Source of the DNA: Pseudomonadota bacterium
GTDB lineage: Bacteria; Pseudomonadota; Alphaproteobacteria; Rhizobiales; Methylopilaceae
Reading direction: 5' to 3'
DNA: 6,485 bases
Assembly: GCA_023389135.1 (NCBI GenBank)
Contig: JAEWEX010000363.1
Location: forward strand, 1 to 6,485
Under the pieces are notes generated by a model. The model ran no database searches. It worked only from the letters and a program-made list of their open reading frames with translations, and was not told the DNA's origin. This document shows positions 6,006-6,485 of the stretch, piece after piece (positions within the stretch are counted from its first letter, which is position 1; each line of letters begins with the position of its first letter). Position numbers and translations under genes: made by a program.

Positions 6006-6485
6006 CATCGAGGTCGCCATCCACGACCGCGTGGCGGTGGTGACGCTGAACCGTCCGGCGGTGCGCAACGCCATGACGCTCGCCATGTGGCAGGAGATCG
6101 CGCGGCTCTACGGCGATCTCGGCCGCGACCCTGCGGTTCGGGCGATCCTGCTGGCGGGGGCCGGCGGCGACTTCAGCGTCGGGGCCGACATCGCCGAATT
6201 CGGCAAGGTGCGCGACGACGCGGCGCAGTCGGCCGCCTATGAGTTGGCGGTGGACGCCTCGTCCGACGCGATCCAGGCGGCTCCCAAGCCCACCATCGCG
6301 GTGCTGTCGGGCTATTGCCTGGGCGGCGGCTGCCACCTGGCCATGGCCTGCGATTTCCGCATCGCCGGCCGCGACGCCAGGATCGGCATCCCGGCGGCGA
6401 AGCTCTCCATCGTCTACGGCATCCGCTCGACGCAGCGGCTCGCGGCGCTGGTCGGCGTCACCCATGCGAAGCGCATTCTCTACAC
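5998..6485 (+). CDS. Enoyl-CoA hydratase/isomerase (crotonase) family protein, partial at 3' end
   Basis: The first 162 residues of a crotonase-fold, CoA-thioester-binding enzyme are present; full-length proteins are usually about 255-270. Motifs are VVTLNRPAVRNAM (14-26), the first oxyanion-hole segment FSVGADIAEF (59-68, Ala63), the second SGYCLGGGCHLAMACDFRIA (104-123, around Gly110), and IGIPAAKLSIVYGIRSTQRL (129-148). The two catalytic glutamates of classical enoyl-CoA hydratase (Glu144 and Glu164 of the rat enzyme) align by eye with His113 and Ala133. Hydration by the standard mechanism is therefore doubtful; isomerase, decarboxylase, lyase or another reaction is possible. Start GTG 5998 overlaps the CoxG stop by 8 nt, with GGGGAG at 5985-5990. 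The gene is cut by the window edge, not visibly broken. Confidence 0.9.
   Translation, partial: MADIEVAIHDRVAVVTLNRPAVRNAMTLAMWQEIARLYGDLGRDPAVRAILLAGAGGDFSVGADIAEFGKVRDDAAQSAAYELAVDASSDAIQAAPKPTIAVLSGYCLGGGCHLAMACDFRIAGRDARIGIPAAKLSIVYGIRSTQRLAALVGVTHAKRILY

Overview
The window is GC-rich throughout, with strong G/C preference at third codon positions, GTG starts and tightly packed overlapping genes. This gene content, with a Liv-type ABC importer beside CoA-thioester enzymes and a CoxG-like protein, fits a high-GC alphaproteobacterium, probably of the Hyphomicrobiales (rhizobial/Bradyrhizobium-like) group. That placement is inferred from composition and gene style; no marker gene is present.

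Layout: 1-213 is an upstream region with an AT-rich island (about 79-118) holding a candidate promoter. Bases 214-3582 form one plus-strand operon of four branched-chain amino-acid-type (HAAT) ABC importer genes in the order livG-livF-livH-livM (two ATPases, then two permeases). Junctions are a 4-nt overlap, a 12-nt gap and a 1-nt gap. No periplasmic binding protein is encoded here, so the transported substrate cannot be read from the window. Bases 3583-3908 are non-coding and hold a REP-like inverted pair (52-nt arms, 74-nt spacer), followed by a promoter-like TTGACA element and a strong ribosome binding site. Bases 3909-6485 hold a second plus-strand operon: iron-dependent alcohol dehydrogenase, hot-dog acyl-CoA thioesterase, CoxG/SRPBCC protein, and a crotonase-fold protein cut by the window edge. 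Its junctions are a 4-nt overlap, a 4-nt gap and an 8-nt overlap.

Taken together the window looks like an uptake-plus-catabolism locus. The importer would bring in a small carboxylate, amino acid or aromatic acid, and the second operon would process alcohol/aldehyde and CoA-thioester intermediates. The substrate is unknown. The CoxG protein hints at a molybdenum hydroxylase nearby, but none lies in the window.

Most of the region is ordinary. Four points deserve a second look. LivM appears to lack about 30 residues normally present between two membrane helices. All ATP-site deviations in LivG/LivF (Walker A Lys to Arg, H-loop Gln, non-canonical signature) fall in a single composite site of the heterodimer. 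The crotonase lacks both catalytic glutamates of classical enoyl-CoA hydratase. The inverted repeat pair sits between the two operons, just ahead of a promoter framed by a small palindrome.
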